Origin: Paludibacteraceae bacterium
Lineage (GTDB): Bacteria; Bacteroidota; Bacteroidia; Bacteroidales; Paludibacteraceae
DNA length: 18,471 nucleotides
Reading direction: 5' to 3'
Assembly (NCBI GenBank): GCA_017542915.1
Contig: JAFXWI010000037.1
Span: 1 to 18,471, forward strand
Below, one piece after another: positions 1-7,410 of this stretch (the stretch's first letter is position 1; the number at the start of each line of letters is the position of its first letter). A program made the translations under genes and the position numbers. The notes under the pieces were generated by a model. That model was not told the DNA's origin. It saw only the letters and a list, made by a program, of their open reading frames with translations, and searched no databases.

Positions 1-1
1 C

Positions 2-88
2 CGGTATTATAACAACGAACGCATCAAACTAAAATTGAAAATGAGCCCGGTGCAATACCGAACTCACTTTCAAAATCAAGTCAAATAG
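2..88 (+). mobile_element. C-terminal end of an IS3-family (IS150-like) transposase, cut by window edge
   Basis: Reading frame 2 gives the final 28 residues of a protein ending in TAG at 86-88, beginning RYYNNERIKLKLK and continuing with MSPVQYR. The pattern 'YYN-x-x-R-I-x-x-K-L-K-x-x-SPVxYR' is the characteristic end of the DDE integrase (OrfB) of IS3-family elements, especially the IS150 group. The rest of the element lies before the window, so its activity and completeness cannot be judged. The IS3-type terminal inverted repeat starts 12 bp after the stop, which agrees with this call. Confidence 0.85.
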
Positions 89-100
89 ATTTAATAATCC

Positions 101-124
101 GTCCAACTTTTTGGGGGCACCTCA
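101..124 (+). repeat. Right terminal inverted repeat of the IS3-family element
   Basis: The segment starting GTCCAACTTTTTGGGGGC and ending CACCTCA is, in reverse complement, a TGAGGTGCCCCC-AAAAAGTTGGAC end. This closely resembles IS150-group terminal repeats (known ends read TGTACTGCACCCAAAAAGTTGGACA). It follows the transposase stop directly. The outer boundary at 124 is inferred from the terminal TG/CA convention. The left end is outside the window, so the target-site duplication cannot be confirmed. Confidence 0.7.
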
Positions 125-159
125 ATTCCGAGCGGACTTTTTGTTATCTGAAATCCCCC

Positions 160-2235
160 TTATCCCACTTGGCATCCGTTCTTGACGGGAGCGGAGACGG
201 TGGTGACAACGAGTTTGCCATCTGCATCGACAGCCGAGAGGATCATACCTTGCGACTCGATGCCCATCATCTTACGTGGCGGGAAGTTGGCGATGAACAA
301 TACCTGTTTGCCTACCAGCACGGACGGATCGGGGTAACTCTGTGCGATACCGGAGAGGATCGTACGTCCGCCCATACCGTCATCCAGACGGAACTGCAGC
401 AGACGGTCAGACTTCTTCACGTTCGAGCACTCCAAAACGGTAGCTACGCGGATATCTGCCTTGTCGAACTCATCAATCGTGGTAGGCGCTTTGATCTCCG
501 TCGGACGCCAGTTCTTGAGCGCTTCGGCTTTAGCGGCTTCTTCGTTCTCTTTCTTGATACGCTCCAGACGGTCGAGTTGCGCCTGAATAGCAGCGTCTTC
601 TATTTTCTCGAAGAGCAGAGATACTTCGCCTAATGGTTGACCTTCTTTGAGCATATCGATACGCCCTAAATCATTCCATCCGAAGGAGTTATCCAATTGT
701 AACATCGTTTTCAGTTTCTCGGAGCTGAACGGCAGGAACGGCTCGAAAGCCAGCGATAGGTTCGCTGCTATCTGGAGTGCTACGTGCAGCACGGTAGCGG
801 TACGGTTCATGTCGGTCTTGGCGAGTTTCCAAGGTTCGGTATCGGCGAGATACTTATTACCGATACGGGCAAGGTTCATTGCCTCTTTCTGTGCATCGCG
901 GAAACGGAAGTTATTGAGCAGGTCCTCGAGCGTTGCTTTGACGTTCTTAAACTCCTCAATCGTCTGTTTGTCATACTCGGTCAGTTCCCCGCACGCAGGC
1001 ACGCGCCCGTTAAAATATTTAGTAGTGAGCACGAGTGCGCGGTTGACGAAGTTACCGTAGATAGCTACCAACTCGTTGTTGTTACGTGCTTGGAAATCCG
1101 CCCACGTGAAGTCATTATCCTTGGTCTCCGGCGCATTAGCGGTGAGCACATAACGGAGGACATCCTGCTTGCCGGGGAAATCATCGAGGTACTCATTGAG
1201 CCAAACCGCCCAGTTGCGGGAGGTGGAGATCTTGTCGCCTTCGAGGTTCAGGAACTCGTTGGACGGTACGTTATCCGGCAGGTTGTACCCCTGCGCCTTG
1301 AGCATAGCAGGGAAGACGATGCAGTGGAAGACGATATTGTCTTTGCCGATGAAATGGATCATGCGGGTATCCTCGTTCTTCCACCATTTCTGCCAGTCGC
1401 CGTATTTCTCGGGCTGCGCCTGACACAGCTCAATCGTATTGGATATATAGCCGATAGGAGCATCGAACCATACGTAGAGCACCTTGCCTTCCGCGCCTTC
1501 TACGGGCACAGGGATACCCCAGTCTAAGTCACGTGTCACGGCACGCGGCTTGAGACCGCCGTCTAACCATGACTTACATTGCCCGTAGACGTTCGGTCGC
1601 CATTCTTTATGGTTATTGAGGATCCAGTCTTCCAACCATGCCTGATACTTGTCCAACGGGAGATACCAGTGCTTGGTCGCTTTCTTGGTGAGGGCATTAC
1701 CGGTCTCGGCGTTATAGGGATTGATGAGCTCATCCGGCGAAAGGGTAGCGCCGCATTTCTCACATTGGTCGCCATACGCACCGAGCGAGTGACAGCGAGG
1801 ACACTCCCCTCGGATATTACGATCGGTCAGGAAATGACCTGTCTCCGGATCGTAGAATTGTTCACTGGTCTCCTCAACAAACTGACCGGCATCGTACATC
1901 TTGCGGAAATAATCCGCTGCAAACTGATGATGGATGTCTGATGTCGTACGCGAGTAGATGTCAAACGACACGCCGAAATCGGCAAACGAACGTTTGATGA
2001 GCGCATGGTAGCGATCTACCACTTGCTGGGTGGTGATACCCTCTTTACGGGCACGAATAGTGACGGGGACACCGTGTTCATCCGAACCGCAAACAAAGAG
2101 TACTTCCTGACCCTTGAGACGAAGATAGCGGGCATAGATGTCCGCGGGAACATACACGCCTGCGAGGTGGCCGATATGCACCGGACCGTTCGCATAGGGC
2201 AGTGCTGCAGTGATTAAAGTGCGATTAAATGCCAT
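160..2235 (-). CDS. metG: Methionine--tRNA ligase
   Basis: Cytoplasmic class I aminoacyl-tRNA synthetase that charges tRNA-Met with methionine. The 691-residue protein has the HIGH signature at residues 20-23 and a KMSKS-loop variant, KISTS, at about 335-339. A zinc knuckle with Cys at about 145, 148, 158 and 161 lies in the connective-peptide region. A C-terminal EMAP/Trbp111-like tRNA-binding domain spans about 588-691 and includes ADIRVATV and a GxxSxGMIL-type end. This is the usual long Bacteroidetes architecture. The start chosen is the ATG at 2235 ([17 protein letters not shown]); an upstream in-frame extension of ten residues exists, but the conserved N-terminus begins here. A minus-strand TACCTTTG -7 box lies 127 bp upstream. 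Downstream, an IS3 element ends 36 bp beyond the stop and no intact terminator is visible. Confidence 0.97.
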   Translation of the reverse strand: MAFNRTLITAALPYANGPVHIGHLAGVYVPADIYARYLRLKGQEVLFVCGSDEHGVPVTIRARKEGITTQQVVDRYHALIKRSFADFGVSFDIYSRTTSDIHHQFAADYFRKMYDAGQFVEETSEQFYDPETGHFLTDRNIRGECPRCHSLGAYGDQCEKCGATLSPDELINPYNAETGNALTKKATKHWYLPLDKYQAWLEDWILNNHKEWRPNVYGQCKSWLDGGLKPRAVTRDLDWGIPVPVEGAEGKVLYVWFDAPIGYISNTIELCQAQPEKYGDWQKWWKNEDTRMIHFIGKDNIVFHCIVFPAMLKAQGYNLPDNVPSNEFLNLEGDKISTSRNWAVWLNEYLDDFPGKQDVLRYVLTANAPETKDNDFTWADFQARNNNELVAIYGNFVNRALVLTTKYFNGRVPACGELTEYDKQTIEEFKNVKATLEDLLNNFRFRDAQKEAMNLARIGNKYLADTEPWKLAKTDMNRTATVLHVALQIAANLSLAFEPFLPFSSEKLKTMLQLDNSFGWNDLGRIDMLKEGQPLGEVSLLFEKIEDAAIQAQLDRLERIKKENEEAAKAEALKNWRPTEIKAPTTIDEFDKADIRVATVLECSNVKKSDRLLQFRLDDGMGGRTILSGIAQSYPDPSVLVGKQVLFIANFPPRKMMGIESQGMILSAVDADGKLVVTTVSAPVKNGCQVG

Positions 2236-2282
2236 ATTTTGTGTAATTTTTATACTAATTTGCAAAAAAAACGTTTATTTTC

Positions 2283-2313
2283 TTGCGTATGTCAAAAAAT
2301 TTCATTACTTTTG
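2283..2313 (+). promoter_or_regulatory. Probable promoter for the outer-membrane protein gene
   Basis: TACTTTTG at 2306-2313 matches the Bacteroidetes -7 consensus. A weaker TTGC at 2283-2286 lies 19 bp upstream as the -33 element. The box overlaps a perfect inverted repeat, CTTTTGC-AGCC-GCAAAAG (2308-2325). The start site would be near 2319, giving a leader of roughly 190 nt before the GTG at 2508. The leader would overlap antisense the first bases of the metG transcript. Confidence 0.45.
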
Positions 2314-2361
2314 CAGCCGCAAAAGGCCGCTTGTACCTTTCTTCGAAATCGAAATCGGGTG

Positions 2362-2393
2362 CAAAGGTACTACAAAAAATCCAAATACGCAAA
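2362..2393 (-). promoter_or_regulatory. Probable metG promoter
   Basis: On the minus strand, TACCTTTG (2369 to 2362) matches the Bacteroidetes -7 consensus TAnnTTTG. A TTTG (2393 to 2390) sits 20 bp upstream, at the -33 position. Transcription would start near 2356 and give a leader of about 120 nt before metG. Confidence 0.6.
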
Positions 2394-2507
2394 TAAAAAC
2401 GCTTTTATTTTGCTATTTGCAGGATTTTGCGAAAGTAGCTTCGGGGGAATGCCCGAGGCAAGCGGAGTCCGAAGTACAACAAAAAATTGAAAAATACAAA
2501 TTATTCC

Positions 2508-3530
2508 GTGAAAAAACATAAAACATATGGAATTATTTTGCTCGCGTTGCTGCTTTGCGGTACCGTGAGTGCGAAGGTGAACCATTACGTTGGTGGATTT
2601 GCCCAAGTAGGTGAATGGTCGTTGATTCCGTCTAAGAGTGACTATACCGGCAGCTTCGGTGTTGCCGGTGGTTTAGGTTTTCAGTATGAGTTGCAGGCAG
2701 GCAAGACCTACAGCCCCGCACGTTTCCTGTTGGATGTAGGAGTAGGAGCTACCGGTGGACTGACTGCGTATATCCAGAGTAGCAACCGTACGGAGACGAT
2801 GTTTGACCAGACGGGCTTGAACCATCAGCCTTTCGATTATGTCTATGAGATTAAGGATCGCAAGGACAAGTACACAAATTATGCGGTGCATGTACCCCTG
2901 ATGATCGGTGTTCAGTATCGCCGTTTCTATGCCTTAGCGGGTATTAAGGTGTATGCCAATATCTATACGCAGTCACATTCGGCAGCTACCTTGACCACGT
3001 ATGGCGTAGATAAGACTATTATTGGTCAAACGGGTGTGCACGATATGCGTAACATGCCTGAGTACCAGTTCTTTACCGATGAGAAGGTGAATAGTACGGT
3101 GAAAACGAGCCTGAACTTGGATCTGGATGCCAGTGTCGAGATTGGTGCCCGTTTGGGTATGATCAATTATTCGGTGGGTTACGATGTGCCGAAACGCAAG
3201 ATGGAGTACCGTCTGGGTGTTTTCTTCGATTATGGCTTGTTGGATGTACACTCCAAGGGAACCAAACCGGCATTGAAACTGCCTGCTCGTTATGAGATAG
3301 ATCCGCTTTCACCGAACTACGTCTATAAATCGCGCTCGATGATCGATGGTATGGAGATGAATGATATCATGTCCACTCTCAATTTTGCTGATGCAGTGAA
3401 GAATCTGGTGGTGGGTGTGAAGTTTACGATCCTCTTCCAGTTGCCCGAACCTAAGCAGTGCGTGCTCTGCCGTGACGCTTATGTATCATCAATCCGTGGT
3501 AGAAGAGGTGGCGTGAAGTACGAGGAATAA
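2508..3530 (+). CDS. Predicted secreted/outer-membrane beta-barrel-like protein
   Basis: No family was recognised with certainty. The N-terminus (MKKHKTYGIILLALLLCGTVSA) is a textbook Sec signal peptide, with cleavage expected after residue 22. The mature part has alternating hydrophobic and polar strands with many Gly and aromatic residues (for example VGGFAQVGEWSL, SVEIGARLGMINYSVGYDV and YRLGVFFDYGLLDV). This is typical of Bacteroidetes outer-membrane barrels. There is no ATG. The start is the GTG at 2508, chosen because it places MKK before the hydrophobic core; an in-frame TTG at 2487 would add seven residues. The protein is 340 residues long. The last strand-like stretch (LVVGVKFTILFQLPEPKQC) is followed by a basic tail, and the final 42 bp overlap the 3' end of convergent cdaA. 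No terminator is visible between the two. A porin-family or adhesion role cannot be distinguished. Confidence 0.75.
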   Translation: MKKHKTYGIILLALLLCGTVSAKVNHYVGGFAQVGEWSLIPSKSDYTGSFGVAGGLGFQYELQAGKTYSPARFLLDVGVGATGGLTAYIQSSNRTETMFDQTGLNHQPFDYVYEIKDRKDKYTNYAVHVPLMIGVQYRRFYALAGIKVYANIYTQSHSAATLTTYGVDKTIIGQTGVHDMRNMPEYQFFTDEKVNSTVKTSLNLDLDASVEIGARLGMINYSVGYDVPKRKMEYRLGVFFDYGLLDVHSKGTKPALKLPARYEIDPLSPNYVYKSRSMIDGMEMNDIMSTLNFADAVKNLVVGVKFTILFQLPEPKQCVLCRDAYVSSIRGRRGGVKYEE

Positions 3531-4268
3531 CTCGTCCGCCGTCACTTCCCGGATCTCCCCTTCTTTGGTCACAGATATATGACCGGTCTCTTCCGACACT
3601 ACTATACAGGTGGCGTCGGATTTTTCTGTGATACCTAATGCTGCGCGGTGACGCAGACCGTACTGCTGTGGAATCGTCTGATTCTTGCTGACCGGCAGGA
3701 TACAAGCGGCTGCTATCATGCGTCCTTCGTGGATGACTAATGCACCGTCATGCAGCGGGGTGTTCTTAAAGAAGATGTTCTCAATCAGTCGAGCCGACAC
3801 CTGTGCATCCAGCCTCTCTCCGGTGTCAATCACTTCTTTGAGACTGTCCTCTCCTGCCAGAACAATCAGCGCACCGGTCTTGGTGGACGCCATGTGACGA
3901 CAAGCCTGAATGATCTCCAGCACCTGCTGCTTTGAAGCGGCTTCGTCTTCCGGATTACGTTTGCTGAATAGTTGCCAAGAGGAAAAACGGGCACCGATGC
4001 GGTAGAAGAAAAGACGTATCTCGTCCTGAAAGATCACAATCAAAGCGATAGCTCCGACGGAGATGATACGGTCGAAGAGTGCGCCCGTGAGGTCCAGCTG
4101 AAAGACAAAACTGACCATGAACCACACGACGATAAACGCCAATATACCCCAGAAGAGGTTCGCTGCACCCGTCTTGCGCAGCAGACGGTACGTCTCGTAT
4201 AAGATAACTGCTACCAGCAGAATATCAATCAAATCTTTAAATCCAAATGAAAATGCTAATATATTCAT
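3489..4268 (-). CDS. cdaA: Diadenylate cyclase, CdaA/DacA type
   Basis: Membrane enzyme that condenses two ATP molecules into the second messenger cyclic di-AMP. The 259-residue protein has three N-terminal membrane segments at about residues 10-28, 34-55 and 60-80. The DAC (DisA_N) domain follows. It contains the catalytic DGA motif in PLHDGALVI (about 174-176), the RHR motif in GLRHRAALG (about 206-208), and the GALIVL strand (about 132-137). Length and order match CdaA-type cyclases. The start is the ATG at 4268 (MNILAFSFG); a TTG three codons upstream is less likely. It follows folP on the same strand with a 12-bp gap, so co-transcription is expected. The folP-cdaA pairing is common in Bacteroidetes from general knowledge. 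The junction carries a heptamer repeat. Confidence 0.94.
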   Translation of the reverse strand: MNILAFSFGFKDLIDILLVAVILYETYRLLRKTGAANLFWGILAFIVVWFMVSFVFQLDLTGALFDRIISVGAIALIVIFQDEIRLFFYRIGARFSSWQLFSKRNPEDEAASKQQVLEIIQACRHMASTKTGALIVLAGEDSLKEVIDTGERLDAQVSARLIENIFFKNTPLHDGALVIHEGRMIAAACILPVSKNQTIPQQYGLRHRAALGITEKSDATCIVVSEETGHISVTKEGEIREVTADELFLVLHATSSTTD

Positions 4269-4273
4269 AATTT

Positions 4274-4301
4274 TCAAATCTCAAATTTCAAATTTCAAAT
4301 C
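4274..4301. repeat. Tandem heptamer TCAAATY, four copies, across the folP stop codon
   Basis: Four exact contiguous units read TCAAATC, TCAAATT, TCAAATT and TCAAATC on the plus strand. The array encodes the last residues and TGA stop of folP and extends to 6 bp from the cdaA start. Because the unit is not a multiple of three, a gain or loss of one unit would alter the folP C-terminus and the spacing to cdaA. Confidence 0.85.
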
Positions 4302-4997
4302 TTCAAATATCTTAATCGTCCTCGCTGTCTCTTTGACATCGTGCGTCCGGAGAATGGTGGCACCGTGCTCTAAGGCGTACATCTGTAGCGCCTGAGTGGC
4401 AGCAAGACAGGTCTCCGGTGTCAGCCCGAGTGGTCTCCAGACCATGGATTTGCGGCTCACACCGACAAGGACAGGCAGATGGTATTGACCTAAACTGTCC
4501 ATTTTCCGCATACATTGATAGTCCGCTTCGGTACTGCCGATGAACCCGAATCCGGGATCGAGGATCAGATCGATATCCCTCATCTCCGGTTTTTGGGCAG
4601 GCAGTTCCAGATTCCCGCGTAACGTCCATATATATGGAACGCGCATCGCGCGCACGAGAGCGTACATCTTTTCGCATCCTCCCGAGATATCATTGATGAT
4701 CATCGGACCGAACTGCTCCAGCGCGCGACGGGCTATCTCGGGACGGAAGGTGTCCAAGGAGAGGGATGCGTCGGGGAACGCAGCGCGTAAAGCTTTGAGA
4801 GCAGGCTCCAATCGTCTCCATTCTTCCTCTTGTTCCACGGGCGTACTACCCGGTCGGGTGGAACACCCTCCGATGTCCAAAATGTGGGCTCCTTCTGACA
4901 GCACTTTTTCCGCCCAAGAGGTGATGTCCGTCACTCTCGATGCGGCGTAAAAACTATCCGGCGTCACATTGCCTATAGCCATAATTTGCGCTTTCAC
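4281..4997 (-). CDS. folP: Dihydropteroate synthase
   Basis: Folate-biosynthesis enzyme that joins p-aminobenzoate to dihydropterin pyrophosphate; target of sulfonamides. Visible family motifs are the N-terminal NVTPDSFY, DIGGCSTRPG (pterin-binding loop), SLDTFRPE, INDISGG, DPGFGFIGS and GVSRKSM, with RTHDV near the C-terminus. This is the expected TIM-barrel order. At 238 residues it is about 30-40 shorter than typical, and the shortfall is at the N-terminus: the protein starts almost directly at the first barrel strand. The start is the GTG at 4997, with an in-frame TAA four codons upstream. The ATG at 4982 (MAIGNVTPDSF) is the alternative. A TAACTTTG -7 box ends only 4 bp upstream of the GTG, so the GTG start would be essentially leaderless. 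First gene of a probable folP-cdaA operon. Confidence 0.94.
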   Translation of the reverse strand: MKAQIMAIGNVTPDSFYAASRVTDITSWAEKVLSEGAHILDIGGCSTRPGSTPVEQEEEWRRLEPALKALRAAFPDASLSLDTFRPEIARRALEQFGPMIINDISGGCEKMYALVRAMRVPYIWTLRGNLELPAQKPEMRDIDLILDPGFGFIGSTEADYQCMRKMDSLGQYHLPVLVGVSRKSMVWRPLGLTPETCLAATQALQMYALEHGATILRTHDVKETARTIKIFEDLKFEI

Positions 4998-5001
4998 GCT
5001 G

Positions 5002-5009
5002 CAAAGTTA
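5002..5009 (-). promoter_or_regulatory. Probable folP-cdaA promoter (-7 box)
   Basis: On the minus strand, TAACTTTG fits the Bacteroidetes -7 consensus TAnnTTTG. No convincing TTTG is present at 19-21 bp further upstream. Transcription would begin at about 4996-4998, directly at or next to the GTG start at 4997. Confidence 0.5.
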
Positions 5010-5080
5010 GTGCTTTTTTTGCAAAAAATTGACGTTTTTAGAGGAAAAATGCACTTTTTTTACATTTTTTATCAAAAACG

Positions 5081-5112
5081 TTCGTAAGTTTGAGAAAAAA
5101 GTTGTATCTTTG
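5081..5112 (+). promoter_or_regulatory. Probable gldJ-like gene promoter
   Basis: TATCTTTG at 5105-5112 matches TAnnTTTG. TTCG at 5081-5084 lies 20 bp upstream, one mismatch from the -33 TTTG. This predicts a start near 5118 and a leader of about 85 nt before the ATG at 5203. Confidence 0.6.
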
Positions 5113-5134
5113 CAGGCTGAAACGTGTGTGCAAA

Positions 5135-5156
5135 TGTGTACGTATGAGCATACACA
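5135..5156 (+). other. Hairpin in the 5' leader of the gldJ-like gene
   Basis: TGTGTACG-TATGAG-CATACACA forms an 8-bp stem with one C/A mismatch and a 6-nt loop. It sits 17-38 nt after the predicted transcription start and 46 nt before the start codon. It is not followed by a T-run, so it is not a terminator. A function in mRNA stability or control is only a possibility. Confidence 0.4.
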
Positions 5157-5202
5157 CAAAAAACAGGATGGTAGAATATTATCAAAACTATTACAAATGT
5201 AT

Positions 5203-6801
5203 ATGAAAAACGTAAGTAAGTATCTTTTGATTGTAGCGGTAGTGATGTCCGCAATGTCGTGTAACAAACGTGAGTTGAATACCCGCGTTAGTAACACTAC
5301 CGGTTGGAACTACTTCGACCAGAAGACCACCAATTTCGAAGCGAACGAAGGTGTAGGTAATGTCAATCCCGTAGGTATGGTGCCTATTCAAGGTGGTACC
5401 TTTACCGTCGGTGAGAAAGACGAGTTTCTTACCGCTCCGCGTAACAATGAGACGCGTAGCTTGACTGTTAGTTCCTTCTACATGGACAAGTACGAGGTGA
5501 CGAACCTGAACTGGAATGAGTATCTTCATTGGCTCGATTTTGTATTCGGTGCCGTTGCTCCCGAGTTGGTAAACCAAGCCCGTCCGGACCACAAGGTTTG
5601 GCGTGAGGATTTGGCGTACAATGATCCGTATGAGGACAACTATTTCGAGCACCCTGCTTTCTCCTTCTATCCTGTAGTAGGTGTTACATGGGAGCAAGCT
5701 ATGGCTTATTGCCAGTGGCGTACCGACCGTGTGAACGAGATGGCACTCATCAATGCCGGAGCTATCGTGATCCCTCCGTTTGCTGACCTGCAGCCGACGG
5801 ATGACGAGGCTTATAAGGACGAATGGGAGCAGCAGACCGGTTACGAGATGTTCTCCTACGAGGAGGTTAGTCCCGAGGATCCGGAGCAGACGGTGACGAT
5901 GTATCGTCCGAGCTACGAGTGGATCCGTGATAAGTTTGTCTTCAATACCGAGAAATACCTCATGGATGATACCTATGTTCCGGAGTATGGCCGTAAACCG
6001 AAAACGGATAGCTATGGAGTTGAGCGTAAGGTCAATATCGCCGATGGTATCTTCGTGACGGGCTACCGTCTGCCGACTGAGTCGGAGTGGGAATTCGCTG
6101 CGTATGCACCCGTGGCGGGTGAAGATGGCCTGACTATAGAGGGTAAGATCTATCCTTGGTCGGGATATCACCCGCGTGACATGACGAAAAAGAACCTCGG
6201 TATGATGCAGGCTAACTTCGTTCGCGGACGAGGCGATATGATGGGTGTCAGTGGTGCTCTGAATGATCGTCATGTGATCACCAACCCGGTAGACGCCTTC
6301 TATCCCAATGATTTCGGTCTGTATAATATGGCCGGAAACGTGAACGAATGGGTTATGGATGTATATCGTGAGACTACGTTCCAAGATGTAACGGAGTACA
6401 ACTCCTTCCGTGGTAATATCTTCAGCCGTCCGGTTTTGGATGAGAATGGTAAGTTCGAGATGGACTCTGTAGGTTGCGTGAAGATCACTTGGGGTAAAGA
6501 GGACGATAAGCGTGACGTGCTTGATGGTGATTTCGCCAGCTTGTTGGAGACCGATTATCCGTTGGATACCGTCGGTGTACAGAACCTCTCTGAGGTTAAG
6601 CATGACCCGACCGATGTGCTTGCTCCGCGTGTATCGTCAAAGACGCGTGTGTATAAAGGTGGTTCGTGGGCTGATCGTATCTTCTGGCTCAACCCCTCTA
6701 CCCGTCGTTACATGGATCAGGACAAGGCGTCCTCCAAGATCGGTTTCCGCTGCGCTATGTCCACGCTGGGTGACCAGATCCCGAGTGATCCGACGCTCTG
6801 A
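5203..6801 (+). CDS. gldJ: GldJ-like T9SS/gliding lipoprotein (FGE-sulfatase fold)
   Basis: Predicted outer-membrane lipoprotein of the type IX secretion/gliding machinery. The start MKNVSKYLLIVAVVMSAMSC is a lipoprotein signal with the lipidated Cys at residue 20; a second ATG two codons upstream (5197) is possible. The mature N-terminus has the NTTGWNYFD segment that I associate with GldJ. An FGE-sulfatase/SUMF1-like domain follows, from about 60 to 525, with VPIQGGTF, SFYMDKYEVTN, YPVVGVTWEQAMAYCQWR, YRLPTESEWEFAA, NDFGLYNMAGNVNEWVMDV, YKGGSWAD and IGFRCAMS. The segment order and the 532-residue length fit GldJ (about 560 residues in Flavobacterium) better than the shorter GldK/PorK paralogue, but this is from memory. 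In the family the fold is structural, not enzymatic. gcvH follows after 50 bp with no terminator, so they may be co-transcribed. Confidence 0.88.
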   Translation: MKNVSKYLLIVAVVMSAMSCNKRELNTRVSNTTGWNYFDQKTTNFEANEGVGNVNPVGMVPIQGGTFTVGEKDEFLTAPRNNETRSLTVSSFYMDKYEVTNLNWNEYLHWLDFVFGAVAPELVNQARPDHKVWREDLAYNDPYEDNYFEHPAFSFYPVVGVTWEQAMAYCQWRTDRVNEMALINAGAIVIPPFADLQPTDDEAYKDEWEQQTGYEMFSYEEVSPEDPEQTVTMYRPSYEWIRDKFVFNTEKYLMDDTYVPEYGRKPKTDSYGVERKVNIADGIFVTGYRLPTESEWEFAAYAPVAGEDGLTIEGKIYPWSGYHPRDMTKKNLGMMQANFVRGRGDMMGVSGALNDRHVITNPVDAFYPNDFGLYNMAGNVNEWVMDVYRETTFQDVTEYNSFRGNIFSRPVLDENGKFEMDSVGCVKITWGKEDDKRDVLDGDFASLLETDYPLDTVGVQNLSEVKHDPTDVLAPRVSSKTRVYKGGSWADRIFWLNPSTRRYMDQDKASSKIGFRCAMSTLGDQIPSDPTL

Positions 6802-6822
6802 TGGTAACTGCGTTACGTGAAA

Positions 6823-6846
6823 TTGTTAAATTGTTAAAACGTTAAA
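6823..6846. repeat. Three tandem octamers of the form NYGTTAAA
   Basis: TTGTTAAA, TTGTTAAA and ACGTTAAA are contiguous and fill half of the 50-bp gap between the gldJ-like gene and gcvH. They end five bases before the gcvH start codon and leave no Shine-Dalgarno sequence. Similar TTAAC-rich text recurs at 18211-18300. Confidence 0.6.
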
Positions 6847-6851
6847 ATAGT

Positions 6852-7226
6852 ATGAATTTTCCAAGTGATATTCGCTATACCAGCGAGCATGAATGGATTC
6901 GCGTAGAGGGTGATGAGGCGTATGTAGGCATCACCGATTATGCTCAGTCCGAGTTAGGTGAGATCGTGTTTATCGATGTTCCTACGGTCGGAGAGACGGT
7001 AGGTCAAGGTGAGGTGTTCGGATCTGTTGAGGCAGTGAAGACAGTCAGCGACCTTAATATGCCGGTAACGGGTGAGGTGCTGGAGATCAACGAGGAGTTG
7101 GACGCTGCACCGGAGCTCGTAAACAACGACCCGTACGGCAAAGGATGGATCATCCGTATTGCTGTCAAGGACGCAGCGGAGTTGGATTCGCTGATGGATG
7201 CAGCCGCTTATCAGGCATCGCTCTAA
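6852..7226 (+). CDS. gcvH: Glycine cleavage system H protein
   Basis: Lipoyl carrier of the glycine cleavage complex; it shuttles the aminomethyl group between the P, T and L proteins in the cytoplasm. The 124-residue protein has the full family pattern: [36 protein letters not shown], then the lipoylation site [12 protein letters not shown] with the modified Lys at residue 63, then [13 protein letters not shown] and [13 protein letters not shown]. Length is standard. The start codon is ATG with an A-rich, SD-less leader, normal for this phylum. No gcvT or gcvP lies in the window. It sits 50 bp after the gldJ-like gene and ends before a clear rho-independent terminator, so the two may form one transcript without a functional link. 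Confidence 0.97.
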   Translation: MNFPSDIRYTSEHEWIRVEGDEAYVGITDYAQSELGEIVFIDVPTVGETVGQGEVFGSVEAVKTVSDLNMPVTGEVLEINEELDAAPELVNNDPYGKGWIIRIAVKDAAELDSLMDAAAYQASL

Positions 7227-7228
7227 TC

Positions 7229-7256
7229 TCACGTGTGCGTGAAGCGCGTGCGCGCT
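7229..7256. repeat. Two adjacent perfect palindromes after gcvH
   Basis: TCACG-TGTG-CGTGA (7229-7242) is followed without a gap by AGCGCG-TG-CGCGCT (7243-7256). Both have perfect stems, start two bases after the gcvH stop and precede the terminator hairpin by eight bases. They could stabilise the mRNA 3' end or be an extragenic palindromic repeat. Confidence 0.6.
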
Positions 7257-7264
7257 AATTTATA

Positions 7265-7295
7265 AGGAGTGCCCTTTCGGGTGCTCCTTTTTTTT
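7265..7295 (+). terminator. Rho-independent terminator after gcvH
   Basis: AGGAGTGCCC-TTTC-GGGTGCTCCT forms a 10-bp stem with two G-T wobbles, directly continued by a run of eight T. It closes the gldJ-gcvH transcription unit. Confidence 0.9.
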
Positions 7296-7410
7296 GACTT
7301 ATAGACCTATATTTTAGCCGCTTTTTGGGTAAAATACAACATTTTGTGTTCTATCATTCTGTATAAAAAGTGTAAAGCAAAGTTTACAAAATGCAATTAT
7401 TTTGAACTTT

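Noticed and set aside
2439..2474. Inverted repeat CTTCGG ... CCGAAG before the barrel gene as a riboswitch
   Set aside because: Only a 6-bp stem with a 24-nt loop; no known riboswitch core was recognised.
4268..4277. TTG at 4277 as cdaA start
   Set aside because: The ATG three codons downstream is a better start and leaves the membrane segment intact.
5029..5202. Upstream extension of the gldJ-like frame from a TTG
   Set aside because: It would bury the lipoprotein signal and the promoter TATCTTTG inside the coding region.
5191..6603. Long minus-strand open frame (470 codons) opposite the gldJ-like gene
   Set aside because: Composition is rich in Ile, Thr, His and Arg as expected from an antisense frame of a well-supported gene; no domain is recognisable.
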